A DNA stretch of 64,000 nucleotides from an uncultured Mollicutes bacterium (GCA_900548675.1 URLJ01000006.1:1-64000), one strand, 5' to 3'. Numbered from the stretch's first letter, positions 43,642 to 53,054 are shown. Notes: a model not told the origin generated them from the letters alone. Numbers and translations are program-made.

Positions 43642-44409
43642 ATGCGTAACAAAGTTGAAATAACAGGGGTTAATACCGCTGAATTAAAAGTAATGCCATC
43701 AGATATGGTGATGGAATTAATCAAAAAAAGTCAAGAAGGAGATATGGAAGCAAGAGATTTAGTTGTAGAAGGTAATTTAAAGTTAGTTTTAAGTGTTATT
43801 AAAAAATTTAATAATAGAGGCGAAAATTTAGATGACCTATTTCAAGTAGGGGCGATGGGACTTCTTAAAGCTATAGATAATTTTGATTTTTCTCATGAGG
43901 TAAAATTTTCAACCTATGCTGTGCCAATGATTATAGGTGAGATTAGAAGATATTTAAGAGATAATTCAAAACTACGAATTTCAAGATCGCTCAAAGATAT
44001 AGCTTATAAAGCTTTACAATTTAAAGAAAAATACGTGAGCACCAATTACCATGAACCTACCGTTGATGAAATAGCTCAATATTTAGAAGTGGATCCGATA
44101 GATGTTATAATGGCGATGGAAGCTATGCAAGAACCAATTTCTATTTATACACCAATCTACAACAATGGTAGTGATGAAATATATTTAATGGATCAAATTG
44201 CCGATCCTGTTGACATGGGAAAACAGCGAATGGAAAAGATGATTATTGAAGAAGGAATTGAAAAACTTAGTCCACGACTAAAAAATATTATCTTAGAACG
44301 ATATTATAACAATAAAACACAAATGGAAATAGCTGAAGAAATCGGCATCTCTCAAGCACAGGTATCAAGGCTTGAGAAAACCGCCTTAAAGATTATTTTT
44401 GACAAATAA
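43642..44409 (+). CDS. sigG: RNA polymerase sporulation sigma factor SigG
   Basis: 255 residues. The N-terminus RNKVEITGVNTAELKVMP is the SigG-specific signature. Region 2 has NLKLVLSVIKKFNNRGE, DDLFQVGAMGLLKAIDNF and VKFSTYAVPMIIGEIRRYL; then RDNSKLRISRSLKDIAYKA; region 4 ends with KTQMEIAEEIGISQAQVSRL. It directs late forespore genes. A strong GGAGGG precedes ATG. Separated from sigE by a terminator, which fits a distinct forespore promoter, though I could not pick one with confidence. Confidence 0.97.
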   Translation: MRNKVEITGVNTAELKVMPSDMVMELIKKSQEGDMEARDLVVEGNLKLVLSVIKKFNNRGENLDDLFQVGAMGLLKAIDNFDFSHEVKFSTYAVPMIIGEIRRYLRDNSKLRISRSLKDIAYKALQFKEKYVSTNYHEPTVDEIAQYLEVDPIDVIMAMEAMQEPISIYTPIYNNGSDEIYLMDQIADPVDMGKQRMEKMIIEEGIEKLSPRLKNIILERYYNNKTQMEIAEEIGISQAQVSRLEKTALKIIFDK

Positions 44410-44427
44410 AAATTATAATTAAAGCAA

Positions 44428-44456
44428 TTCACAAAAATAGAAAAATATGGTATAAT
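44428..44456 (+). promoter_or_regulatory. Promoter of the ECF-transporter S component gene
   Basis: TTCACA, a 17-base spacer ending in ATATGG, and TATAAT, 25 bases before ATG. Confidence 0.75.
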
Positions 44457-44481
44457 GATAATGCTGAAGTGAGGTGTATTT

Positions 44482-45036
44482 ATGTTTAAAGCATCTTTCA
44501 AAGAATTATCAAAAGTAAGGACAATTGTTGTTTTACCATTGCTTGCGGCAATATCCATATGTTTGGATTTATTAAAAATAAACATTTATATTACACCAGA
44601 AATAAAGGTTAGTTTTAGCTTTATTTTTCTTGCGATAGGAGGAATGCTTTATGGACCTCTTGCAGGAGCGTTATTAGGAGCGATAATGGATGTTTGTGGT
44701 CATTTCGTTAATTCTATGGGACCTTACTTTTTTGGCTTTACTTTCACAGCGATGGCTAGTGGAATGATATTTGGAATATTCTTATATAATAAAAAGGTTA
44801 ATTCAATAAGGACATTTACTAGTAAACTAATAATTAATTTTGTTTTTAATACGATCTTAAATACAATTTTTATCGCAATATTATATGGAAAATCAATGAA
44901 TGTCTTGGTATTATCAAGGTTTATAAAAAATCTCGCTTCCTTACCATTCGAAGTGTTGATACTTTATTTCGTTTTAAAACAAGTAGAAAAAATATATCCT
45001 AAAATTTTTTATAGGCAAACAAAAAAGGAGATATAA
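44482..45036 (+). CDS. ECF transporter substrate-binding (S) component, probable folate family
   Basis: 184 residues with about six membrane helices. The segment PLLAAISICLDLLKI, followed by FSFIFLAIGGMLYGPLAGALLGAIMDV, is typical of the FolT-like S components, which bind a vitamin and dock onto a shared EcfAA'T module. No ATPase or EcfT gene is nearby, as usual for group II ECF systems. No riboswitch was found in the short leader, so folate is a family-based guess. gpmI starts 4 bases after the stop. Confidence 0.82.
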   Translation: MFKASFKELSKVRTIVVLPLLAAISICLDLLKINIYITPEIKVSFSFIFLAIGGMLYGPLAGALLGAIMDVCGHFVNSMGPYFFGFTFTAMASGMIFGIFLYNKKVNSIRTFTSKLIINFVFNTILNTIFIAILYGKSMNVLVLSRFIKNLASLPFEVLILYFVLKQVEKIYPKIFYRQTKKEI

Positions 45037-45040
45037 AAAT

Positions 45041-46582
45041 ATGAGTCAAAAAAAATTAGTTATGTTAGCCATTATGGATGGTTACGGCATAAGAGAAGAA
45101 CATTATGGAAATGCAATTTATAAGGCTAAAAAACCGCATCTAGATGCTATTTTTAAAAAATATCCATATACTTTAATTGAGGCAAGTGGTGAGGCTGTAG
45201 GGCTTCCTCATGGTCAATTTGGTAATAGTGAAGTAGGACATTTAAATATTGGTGCGGGAAGAATCGTATACCAATCTTTAACAAGAGTAAATATTGCGGT
45301 TCGTAATAATGAATTAGATAAAATGGAGGCCATCAATACCGCTATTGAAAATGCCATCAAAAAAGATGCCTCACTACATATTATGGGATTGATGAGCGAT
45401 GGTGGTGTTCATTCCCACATTAATCATATCCTTTATTTAATGAAGAAAGCTAAAGAAAGAGGCGTAAAGAAAGTTTACGTTCATTCATTTCTAGATGGTA
45501 GAGATGTACCACCTGCATCAGCTAAAAAATATTTAGAAGAGTTACAATCAGCACTTACCGAGGGTATTTATCCAGGAATAGTTTCTGGTAGATATTATGC
45601 GATGGATCGTGATAAAAACTATGATCGTACACAACTCGCCTATGATGCGTTAGTTTTAGGTAAAGGTCCCGTTAAACCGCTTATCGAAGGATTAGAAGCT
45701 TCTTATGAAGAAGGTGTAACGGATGAATTTGTTAAACCATATATCGTAACAGAAGGTTCTAATATTAAAGATCATGATAGCATTATTTTTGCAAACTTCA
45801 GACCAGATAGAGCTATTCAAATAAGTACAGCGATTACTAATCCTGAGGCTACAACTCTTAAAACATATCAAAAATTAAATGATATTACCTTTGTTTCAAT
45901 GATGTTATATAGTGAATCAGTTAAAGGTTTAGTTAATTTTGGTTTACAAGAATTAGATAATATGTATGGCGATGTTATTGCTGAAAGAGGTCTTAAACAA
46001 TTAAGAATTGCTGAAACAGAAAAATATGCGCATGTTACATATTTCTTTGATGGTGGAGTTGATAAAGAACTTCCAGGAGAAAAGAGAATTCTTGTTCCTT
46101 CACCTAAAGTTGCAACATATGATATGAAACCTGAAATGAGCGCTTATATCGTTACGGAAAAAGTACTTGAGGCGATAGAATCAGAGGAATTCGATACAAT
46201 CATTTTGAATTTTGCTAACTGTGATATGGTTGGTCATACTGCTAATTTTGATGCTACGGTTAAAGCTGTAGAAGTAGTTGATGAGTGTATTGGAAAAGTA
46301 GCGGAAGCTGTAGAAAAAGTTGGAGGTACATTAATAATTACCGCCGATCACGGCAATGCGGATAAAATATTTAATCCTGATGGTTCGCCATACTCTGCTC
46401 ATACAACAAGTGATGTGCCTTTCTGCATTACCGATGAAAATGTCGTTTTAAAAGAAGGTGGAAATCTTGGCGATATTACACCAACGATGTTAGATTTACT
46501 TAATGAAGAAAAACCGAAAGAAATGACCGGAACAAGTATGATTGTTCATTATAAAGATGAATCTTTAAGAAGAAATAAATAA
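45041..46582 (+). CDS. gpmI: 2,3-bisphosphoglycerate-independent phosphoglycerate mutase
   Basis: 513 residues. Two-manganese enzyme of lower glycolysis. Metal and catalytic residues: MDGYGIREE near the N-terminus, catalytic Ser in GNSEVGHLNIG near residue 62, DGGVHSHINH near 125, HSFLDGRDVPP near 148, and ADHGNADK near 443. It shares a transcript with the ECF S component and lies 33 bases before eno. Confidence 0.97.
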   Translation: MSQKKLVMLAIMDGYGIREEHYGNAIYKAKKPHLDAIFKKYPYTLIEASGEAVGLPHGQFGNSEVGHLNIGAGRIVYQSLTRVNIAVRNNELDKMEAINTAIENAIKKDASLHIMGLMSDGGVHSHINHILYLMKKAKERGVKKVYVHSFLDGRDVPPASAKKYLEELQSALTEGIYPGIVSGRYYAMDRDKNYDRTQLAYDALVLGKGPVKPLIEGLEASYEEGVTDEFVKPYIVTEGSNIKDHDSIIFANFRPDRAIQISTAITNPEATTLKTYQKLNDITFVSMMLYSESVKGLVNFGLQELDNMYGDVIAERGLKQLRIAETEKYAHVTYFFDGGVDKELPGEKRILVPSPKVATYDMKPEMSAYIVTEKVLEAIESEEFDTIILNFANCDMVGHTANFDATVKAVEVVDECIGKVAEAVEKVGGTLIITADHGNADKIFNPDGSPYSAHTTSDVPFCITDENVVLKEGGNLGDITPTMLDLLNEEKPKEMTGTSMIVHYKDESLRRNK

Positions 46583-46615
46583 TAAATAATTTTGTATAAA
46601 AGAAGGGGAAAAAAT

Positions 46616-47905
46616 ATGCCATATATTACAGATGTGTATGCACGTGAGGTATTAGATTCACGTGGAAATCCAACCGTTGAGGTTGAAATAGAAACTGAAA
46701 GTGGAGCTTTTGGAAGAGCCATAGTTCCAAGTGGAGCATCAACAGGCGAACATGAAGCAGTTGAACTTCGCGATAATGATAAAAAACGTTTCATGGGTAA
46801 AGGCGTTAAAACAGCCGTAGAAAATATAAATGAAATCATTGCTCCAGAAATTATGGGTTACGATGTAAGTGCTCAAATGGCAATAGATGATTTATTAATC
46901 AAATTAGATGGAACACCTAATAAATCAAAACTTGGTGCTAACGCTATTTTAGCAGTTTCAATGGCAGTAGCGAGATGTGCTGCTGATTATTATGGTATGC
47001 CACTATATCAATATTTTGGTGGTTTCTTTGCCCATACGCTACCTACACCAATGATGAATATTTTAAATGGTGGTGCCCATGCGGATTGGTGCATCGATAT
47101 TCAGGAAATAATGATCATTCCAACCGCCGCAAAAACGCTTAAAGAAGCTGTTCAAATGGGTTCAGAAGTTTTCCATCATTTAAAAGCTGTCCTAAAGGGA
47201 ATGGGTCTAAATACCGCGGTTGGTGATGAAGGAGGCTACGCTCCAAAACTTTCTTCAAATGAAGAAGCTCTAAAGGTAGTTGTAACGGCTATTAAAAATG
47301 CTGGATATGAACCAGGTAAAGATATAATGCTTGGTATGGATGTTGCTTCAAGTGAATTTTATGACAAGAAAAGTGGTAAATATGAATTAAAGAGTGAAAA
47401 GAAAAATTTAACCGCTAAAGAACTTGTCTCTTATTATGAAAGTCTTTGTGATAAATATCCAATAATCTCAATTGAAGATGGACTTGATGAAAACGATTGG
47501 GAAGGATGGGAATATTTAACAAGCCGCTTGGGTAAGAAAGTGCAATTAGTTGGCGATGATTTATTTGTAACTAATACAGCACGGTTAAAAGAAGGAATTG
47601 AAAGAAAAGTTGCCAATGCTATTTTAATTAAAGTAAATCAAATTGGTACATTGACTGAAACATTTGCGGCTATAGAAATGGCTAAGAAAGCAGGCTATGC
47701 TGCAATCGTTTCGCATCGCAGTGGTGAAACTGAAGACACTACAATAGCTGATATTGCGGTAGGACTAAACGCTGGACAAATTAAAACAGGATCATTATCA
47801 CGTACTGATCGTATTGCTAAATACAATCAATTAATTAGAATAGAAGATGAATTAGCTTCATCTGCAAAATATCTAGGCCGTGATGCCTTCTATAATCTTA
47901 AATGA
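46616..47905 (+). CDS. eno: Enolase
   Basis: About 429 residues from ATG 46616 (MPYITDVYAREVLDSRGN), chosen because AAGGGG lies 8 bases upstream and family N-termini start here. Signatures: GASTGEHEAVELRD, catalytic Glu in AVGDEGGYAP, metal ligands in GMDVASSEF, SIEDGLDENDW and VGDDLFVTN, catalytic Lys in IKVNQIGTLTE, and SHRSGETED. Converts 2-phosphoglycerate to phosphoenolpyruvate. Operon with gpmI. Confidence 0.98.
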   Translation: MPYITDVYAREVLDSRGNPTVEVEIETESGAFGRAIVPSGASTGEHEAVELRDNDKKRFMGKGVKTAVENINEIIAPEIMGYDVSAQMAIDDLLIKLDGTPNKSKLGANAILAVSMAVARCAADYYGMPLYQYFGGFFAHTLPTPMMNILNGGAHADWCIDIQEIMIIPTAAKTLKEAVQMGSEVFHHLKAVLKGMGLNTAVGDEGGYAPKLSSNEEALKVVVTAIKNAGYEPGKDIMLGMDVASSEFYDKKSGKYELKSEKKNLTAKELVSYYESLCDKYPIISIEDGLDENDWEGWEYLTSRLGKKVQLVGDDLFVTNTARLKEGIERKVANAILIKVNQIGTLTETFAAIEMAKKAGYAAIVSHRSGETEDTTIADIAVGLNAGQIKTGSLSRTDRIAKYNQLIRIEDELASSAKYLGRDAFYNLK

Positions 47906-47912
47906 TTAAAGT

Positions 47913-47945
47913 AAACCGCCCTATTTTTAATAGGACGGTTTAAAA
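47913..47945 (+). terminator. Probable terminator after eno
   Basis: AAACCGCCCTAT and ATAGGACGGTTT pair with one mismatch around a short T-rich loop; the T-run is short, so termination may be partial. Confidence 0.6.
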
Positions 47946-47967
47946 TAACATTTATACGGGTGAAAAA

Positions 47968-49509
47968 ATGAAGAAAATATCAGAAATGACTTTAGAAGAA
48001 AAAATAGGACAACTCTTAATAATAGGTTTTGAGGGAAAAGAATATAACGAAGCGCTAGATGAACTTTTGAAAAGTTATAAATGTGGTAATGTAATTCTTT
48101 TTACAAGAAATTTTTCATCGGCTTCACAAATGAAACAATTAACTTCCGCTTTATACAAACATATTACAGAAGAAGTAGGCGTTTTACCATTAATTGCGAT
48201 TGACCAAGAAGGAGGGCAAGTAACGAGATTGATGAAAGATGTTACTTTTGCTCCTAGTCAAATGACTTCTGTTGCGACTTTAGTAGAAGATGCCCCTTAT
48301 AAAGTAGGGAGAGTTTTGGGTCGCGATATGATTATGTTAGGAATCAATATGGATCTTGCCCCATGTCTAGAAATTAATAAAAATTTAAAAAATTGTATTA
48401 CTAATGTTAGAAGTTATGGTGAAGATCCGTATAAAATAGGAAAACACGCTCACCGCTTTATATTAGGTCTGAGAGATTATGGCATTTTATCATGTGCTAA
48501 ACATTTTCCGGGAGCCGGAGATGATGAAGTTGATTCTCATTTGGAATTGCCAATAATAAATATTGATAAAGAAACCATGGATAATAATTCTTTAGTTCCT
48601 TTTAAAGAAAATCTTGACGTCGATGCTATTATGACTACCCATACGCTTTTTACAGCTTATGACAGTGTTCCAACGACGATGTCCAAGGCGGTTTTAAATG
48701 GTCTTTTACGAACAAAACTTAAATATCAAGGATTGATAATGTCTGATTGTGTTGAAATGAAAGCTATAGCTGACAATTATGGTAGTGCGGAAGGGGCTTT
48801 AGAGGCATTAAAAGCAGGGTGCGATTTAGTGCTAGTATGTCACACTAGAGAGACACAAATTGATGCGTATAAATTAATATATAACGCTGTTCAAAATGGA
48901 TATTTAAAAGAAGAAGAAATAGATGAAAAGGTTATGAGAATTCTTTTAGCTAAAGAACGTATTATACCTTTCTTAAAAACATATTTTAAAGAAGAAGAAC
49001 CATTTAAAGCGTCAAAAGAAAATAATGAGCTTGTTCAACAAATAGTTGATGAATCACTAACACTTATAAAAGGTGATACGCCTCGCATGCTTAATGATAC
49101 TTTAATCTTAACGCCTTTACCGATGGTAAGTTCCATTGTTGAAGATGAATTTGATGAACGTAGTCTAACAAAAGCGCTTGAAAATGAATTTCCTAAATTA
49201 AAAGTAATTGAATTTAATGAAATTGCATCTAATAGAAACGAAATATTAGACGCCGCCAAGATTTCAAAACAAATCATAATTTTTAGTTATGATTTAGCTT
49301 ATCATCCGCTTCAAAAAGAAATCATTACCGAAATATTAGAAACATATCAAGATGTTTATGTTATATCATTAAAAGGTCCGATGGATTATTATCTATTAAA
49401 AAATGTAAACAATTATGCAACTTTATATGAATATACACCTAATTCAATAAGAACATGCGTAAAATATTTAAAAGGAATTGTAACTCCAAATGGAAAACTC
49501 CCAAAATAA
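47968..49509 (+). CDS. nagZ: Beta-N-acetylhexosaminidase, GH3 NagZ type
   Basis: 513 residues. GH3 domain over residues 1-330: IDQEGGQVTR near residue 79, MDLAPCLEI, CAKHFPGAGDDEVDSH near residue 175 with the Asp-His dyad of NagZ enzymes, and the nucleophile in LIMSDCVEMKAI near residue 257. About 170 further residues form the C-terminal domain found in some Firmicutes. No signal peptide, so it probably acts on imported muropeptides in wall recycling. It overlaps the next gene by 20 bases. Confidence 0.93.
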   Translation: MKKISEMTLEEKIGQLLIIGFEGKEYNEALDELLKSYKCGNVILFTRNFSSASQMKQLTSALYKHITEEVGVLPLIAIDQEGGQVTRLMKDVTFAPSQMTSVATLVEDAPYKVGRVLGRDMIMLGINMDLAPCLEINKNLKNCITNVRSYGEDPYKIGKHAHRFILGLRDYGILSCAKHFPGAGDDEVDSHLELPIINIDKETMDNNSLVPFKENLDVDAIMTTHTLFTAYDSVPTTMSKAVLNGLLRTKLKYQGLIMSDCVEMKAIADNYGSAEGALEALKAGCDLVLVCHTRETQIDAYKLIYNAVQNGYLKEEEIDEKVMRILLAKERIIPFLKTYFKEEEPFKASKENNELVQQIVDESLTLIKGDTPRMLNDTLILTPLPMVSSIVEDEFDERSLTKALENEFPKLKVIEFNEIASNRNEILDAAKISKQIIIFSYDLAYHPLQKEIITEILETYQDVYVISLKGPMDYYLLKNVNNYATLYEYTPNSIRTCVKYLKGIVTPNGKLPK

Positions 49510-50596
49510 ATTATTAATAGTTGATGCCCATATGCATTTTCGTCTACCAAAAACCGCTCAAGATGTTTTAAAGGCTTTAGAAATAACAGGAGCTAAGACG
49601 TGCAATTTAGTAGCACAAATAGATAAAAATCAAGCATCTGAGACACTCGATTGCTTATATTTAAAATATTTGTTTCATAATAAAATATATGTATATGGTA
49701 GCCTAGATGCTAGTCTATACATAAATCATAATGAAAAGGTCGAAAATACAAAGTTAGTTGAACATGTTAAACATCTTCAAGAATGTGGTGTTGATGGAAT
49801 TAAAATGATTGAAGGAAAACCTGATTATTACAAAACTTTCAATGTTCCACCTTTTGATAGTCCTTTTTATGAACCATATTTTAAATATATGGAGGATTCA
49901 AAAACACCGATTATTTGGCATATTAATGATCCAAGTGAGTTTTGGGATTTAAATAAAATACCAAAGTGGGCTTATGATGCTAATTGGTATTATGATGATA
50001 CTTATCCAAAATATAAAGATATTTTAACACAAGTGGAGCGTGTCTTGACGAGACATCCTAAGCTTTATATAACGTTTGCTCATTTCGCTTTTCTTTCTGA
50101 TAATTTAGAAAAATTAGCCGAATTATTTGAAAAGTATCCTAATATTGCAGTCGATATGGCCCCAGGAATTGAGTTATATGAAAACCTATCTAAGGATATA
50201 AATAAGGCTAAATCATTCTTTAATAAGTATCAAAATCGCATCATTTATGGCACAGATATTGAGGATTATAATTTAGAAGATATGAAAAGAAGGGGAAAAC
50301 TTTGCCTCTCATTTCTAAAAGAAAAGATAGTAAAAATAACTGGTGATAAGAATTCATTGCTTGGCCAAGGAGATTTGGCATTAAATGGTTTAGAGTTAGA
50401 TAACGATGTTTTAAATAAAGTTTTATGGGAAAATTTCGTTAAGAGAAATAACGAGCCTAAGATGCTAAATATAGCAGCATTATCACAAGAATTAGCGAAA
50501 GAAACTGCAAGAGCCCGTAAAATAGCCTTGGCAACTAACGCCAAGCTCGACCAAACAAATATTAAAATTGTTGAAAAAATAGTTAAAGAAAAGTAA
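49490..50596 (+). CDS. Amidohydrolase-2 family metal-dependent hydrolase
   Basis: 368 residues, TIM-barrel type. N-terminal VDAHMHFRLP supplies the HxH metal site, IIWHIND and YITFAHFAF further His ligands, and IIYGTDIED the late Asp. Relatives decarboxylate or hydrolyse small aromatic and lactone substrates; none can be singled out here. It starts inside the end of nagZ, so the two are coupled, which hints at a role around sugar or muropeptide breakdown. Confidence 0.82.
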   Translation: MENSQNKLLIVDAHMHFRLPKTAQDVLKALEITGAKTCNLVAQIDKNQASETLDCLYLKYLFHNKIYVYGSLDASLYINHNEKVENTKLVEHVKHLQECGVDGIKMIEGKPDYYKTFNVPPFDSPFYEPYFKYMEDSKTPIIWHINDPSEFWDLNKIPKWAYDANWYYDDTYPKYKDILTQVERVLTRHPKLYITFAHFAFLSDNLEKLAELFEKYPNIAVDMAPGIELYENLSKDINKAKSFFNKYQNRIIYGTDIEDYNLEDMKRRGKLCLSFLKEKIVKITGDKNSLLGQGDLALNGLELDNDVLNKVLWENFVKRNNEPKMLNIAALSQELAKETARARKIALATNAKLDQTNIKIVEKIVKEK

Positions 50597-50610
50597 AAAT
50601 AAACTTAAAA

Positions 50611-50646
50611 AGGTATGTTAGCTGATTAGTTAACATACCTATTTTT
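50611..50646. terminator. Bidirectional terminator between the amidohydrolase and mntR
   Basis: AGGTATGTTA and TAACATACCT form a 10-bp stem. T-rich tail ATTTTTTATTTT on the + side; on the minus side AAAAAG-rich sequence gives a T-run as well. Confidence 0.85.
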
Positions 50647-51022
50647 TATTTTGTTGAATATTATTTTGTGCGTGTTTTTTTAAAGCATTAAACGTTTCAT
50701 CACTCATATCGTGTTCCAATTTACAAGCATCTATAAAAGCTGTTTTTTGACTTACACCTAAACTCATAAAATATGTCGCTAGCAAAGTATGACGTTCATA
50801 CATCTTTTCTGCAATCGCAAGCCCTTTATCTGTTAGGATAATAGCACCGCTACTATTAATTTCGATATAGCCATTTTCTCTTAAGTTTTTCATGGCTCTT
50901 GAAATGCTTGGTTTAGAATAATTCATAGAATGTGCGATATCAATCGACTTAACAATATTGCCTTCTTTTTGTAAGATAAGGATTCGTTCTAAATAATCTT
51001 CGGCTGATTTATGAATATTCAT
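50639..51022 (-). CDS. mntR: MntR/DtxR family metal-dependent transcriptional regulator
   Basis: 127 residues, like MntR and lacking the SH3 domain of DtxR. N-terminal winged helix: SAEDYLERIL, IVKSIDIAHSMNYSKPSISRAMKNL. Metal-binding helix region: GLAIAEKMYERHTLLATYFMSLGV and CKLEHDMSDETF with the Glu/His ligands. It would repress Mn or Fe uptake when metal is abundant. A perfect 18-bp palindrome overlies its own promoter, suggesting autoregulation. No transporter gene is adjacent. Strong AAGGAGG before ATG. Confidence 0.9.
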   Translation of the reverse strand: MNIHKSAEDYLERILILQKEGNIVKSIDIAHSMNYSKPSISRAMKNLRENGYIEINSSGAIILTDKGLAIAEKMYERHTLLATYFMSLGVSQKTAFIDACKLEHDMSDETFNALKKHAQNNIQQNKK

Positions 51023-51036
51023 AATAAACCTCCTTC

Positions 51037-51054
51037 AATAATAGTACTATTATT
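51037..51054. promoter_or_regulatory. Palindromic operator of the mntR promoter
   Basis: AATAATAGTACTATTATT is a perfect 18-bp inverted repeat. It overlaps the end of the -10 element and the predicted transcription start of mntR, ideal for repression. Confidence 0.7.
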
Positions 51055-51080
51055 TTACCATAAATCTTTTATTCTTGCAA
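51052..51080 (-). promoter_or_regulatory. SigA-type promoter of mntR
   Basis: On the minus strand: TTGCAA, a 17-base spacer ending in TATGG, and TAAAAT. Confidence 0.75.
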
Positions 51081-51248
51081 ATAAATGAAGAAAAAAGCCT
51101 TTAAAAGCACATGAATTTGACTAATTTAAAGATTTATGTTAAAATGTTTCTAACAAAAAAAGGAAGAATAAACTTCCTATTTTATTTTTTGACAAGATTT
51201 ATCAACAAATGTTGATTTTTAATTGATTTAATGTTGAAATATTTATAG

Positions 51249-51254
51249 TATAAT
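51249..51254 (+). promoter_or_regulatory. -10 element of the two-component system
   Basis: ATAGTATAATATT, 26 bases before the response-regulator start; the -35 region is poor (TTTAAT at 16 bases). Confidence 0.55.
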
Positions 51255-51280
51255 ATTACAAGCACTATAAGGGGGTATAT

Positions 51281-51961
51281 ATGTTTAAAATATTAATTGT
51301 AGAAGATGACTTTGAATTAAGAGGATTATTCAAAAAAGTACTGATTAAAAATGGTTATACCGTGAAATGTGCCGCTAATGGCCTCGAAGCTTTAGAGATA
51401 ATTTTAAATGAATACATTGACCTTGTAATATCAGATATCATGATGCCTATTATGGATGGATATGAACTTGTTCAAAATATCAGAAATAAAGGCTATCAAA
51501 TGCCGATAATGATGATAACTGCTAAAGATGCTTTTGATGATATGCGGTTAGGTTTTTTATCAGGCACGGACGATTATATGGTAAAACCAATTAATATTAA
51601 TGAAATGGTGTTAAGAGTAGGCGCGTTATTAAGAAGAGCCCAAATGATGAATGATCGTCGCCAAGTTGTTGGTAATACAGAATTAGAATGCGATTCTTTA
51701 TCGGTAACAACAATGGGAAAAACTTCAGTGCTCCCCCAAAAAGAGTTTATGTTACTTTATAAAATGATTTCATATCCAAATAAAATATTTACAAGACAAC
51801 AAATAATGGATGATATTTGGGGATATGATTCTGAAACTGATGCTCATACAGTGGATGTTCATATTGGACGACTTCGTGAAAGATTCCGTGATAATCCTGA
51901 TTTTCAAATAGTAACAATTAGAGGCGTTGGTTATAAGGTAATTAAAAATGATGGAAGATAA
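51281..51961 (+). CDS. OmpR/PhoB family response regulator
   Basis: 226 residues. Receiver domain with acidic pair in VEDDFELRG, phospho-acceptor Asp52 in VISDIMMPIMDGYE, Thr in MITAKD and Lys in DDYMVKP. The C-terminal winged helix carries EFMLLYKMISYP, IWGYDSETDAHTVDVHI and the closing TIRGVGYKV. AAGGGGG precedes ATG. It overlaps the histidine kinase start. Target genes unknown. Confidence 0.95.
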   Translation: MFKILIVEDDFELRGLFKKVLIKNGYTVKCAANGLEALEIILNEYIDLVISDIMMPIMDGYELVQNIRNKGYQMPIMMITAKDAFDDMRLGFLSGTDDYMVKPININEMVLRVGALLRRAQMMNDRRQVVGNTELECDSLSVTTMGKTSVLPQKEFMLLYKMISYPNKIFTRQQIMDDIWGYDSETDAHTVDVHIGRLRERFRDNPDFQIVTIRGVGYKVIKNDGR

Positions 51962-53054
51962 AAATACAAAAGAAAACAAAGAAAATAAAAAAAATAAAAA
52001 AAGTACACCGATTAATGAGCGAGTAGTTCGCCGTATTAAAGGGCTTGATTTAAGAAAGTATTATATTATCTTAGTATTAATTGTTTTTTTAGCAGCAGTT
52101 ACTGTCTCAACGGGATTAGTAGCTGTCTTAGATAAAGTAATAAGACTTATTGTATCGGTCCCTAATATAATATGGGTAATAAGCGTATGTATTATAGTTT
52201 GCATCGTAATAGTAGTTTTTACGAATAAGAAAATTTTAACTCCGATTGCGAAACTTGAAAAGGCGATGGGAAAAGTTTCTAAAGGAGATTTTAAAATTCG
52301 TCTTGAAACGAAAAGTAAAATAGTAGAAATTAAGAATGCCTATGATAGTTTTAATATAATGGCCAAAGAACTTGAATCAACGGAAATCCTCCAAACTGAT
52401 TTTGTTTCTAATGTGTCACATGAGTTTAAAACACCGATAAATGCCATTGAAGGTTATGCGATGCTCCTTCAAGGCGATCAAGTATCGGATGAACAGGCTG
52501 AATATATTGATAAAATATTGTACAATACGAAAAGATTAACTGATCTTATTGGGGGAATTCTATTACTTTCTAAAATAGAAAACCAAGCAATCGCTGATAG
52601 AGCCGAGCATTTTAGTTTAGACGAACAAATTAGAAAAGCCATCGTTGCACTTGAAATTAAATGGATGAAACGCGAAATCGATTTCGATGCTAATTTAGAT
52701 GAAATAACTTATTTAGGTAATCAGTCGCTCTTATCACACGTATGGTTGAATTTAATTGATAATGCGATTAAATTTAGCCCATATAAAGGAACAATATCAT
52801 TGAGATTATTCCAAAGTGATGATGAAGTTGTCTTTACAATTAGTGACCAAGGACCAGGAATAAGTGAAAGTGATAAAACACATATCTTTGATAAATTTTA
52901 TCAAGGTGATTCATCCCATAGTAGTGAAGGGGCGGGATTAGGTCTTACGCTTGTAATGAGAATCCTAAAACTTTATAATGGTACGATTGAAGTAAATAAT
53001 AACGATGATGTAGGGTGTATTTTTACGGTTAAATTACCATTAATTTCAAAATAA
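51948..53054 (+). CDS. Sensor histidine kinase
   Basis: 368 residues. A Lys-rich cytoplasmic N-terminus is followed by two membrane helices (about residues 40-60 and 72-92) with only about a dozen residues between, so there is almost no extracellular sensor. HAMP follows, then the phospho-acceptor His in NVSHEFKTPINAIEG near residue 157, N box LNLIDNAIKFSP, G1 ISDQGPGIS and G2 EGAGLGLTL. Such intramembrane-sensing kinases often respond to cell envelope stress. Overlaps the regulator gene. Confidence 0.94.
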   Translation: MMEDKNTKENKENKKNKKSTPINERVVRRIKGLDLRKYYIILVLIVFLAAVTVSTGLVAVLDKVIRLIVSVPNIIWVISVCIIVCIVIVVFTNKKILTPIAKLEKAMGKVSKGDFKIRLETKSKIVEIKNAYDSFNIMAKELESTEILQTDFVSNVSHEFKTPINAIEGYAMLLQGDQVSDEQAEYIDKILYNTKRLTDLIGGILLLSKIENQAIADRAEHFSLDEQIRKAIVALEIKWMKREIDFDANLDEITYLGNQSLLSHVWLNLIDNAIKFSPYKGTISLRLFQSDDEVVFTISDQGPGISESDKTHIFDKFYQGDSSHSSEGAGLGLTLVMRILKLYNGTIEVNNNDDVGCIFTVKLPLISK

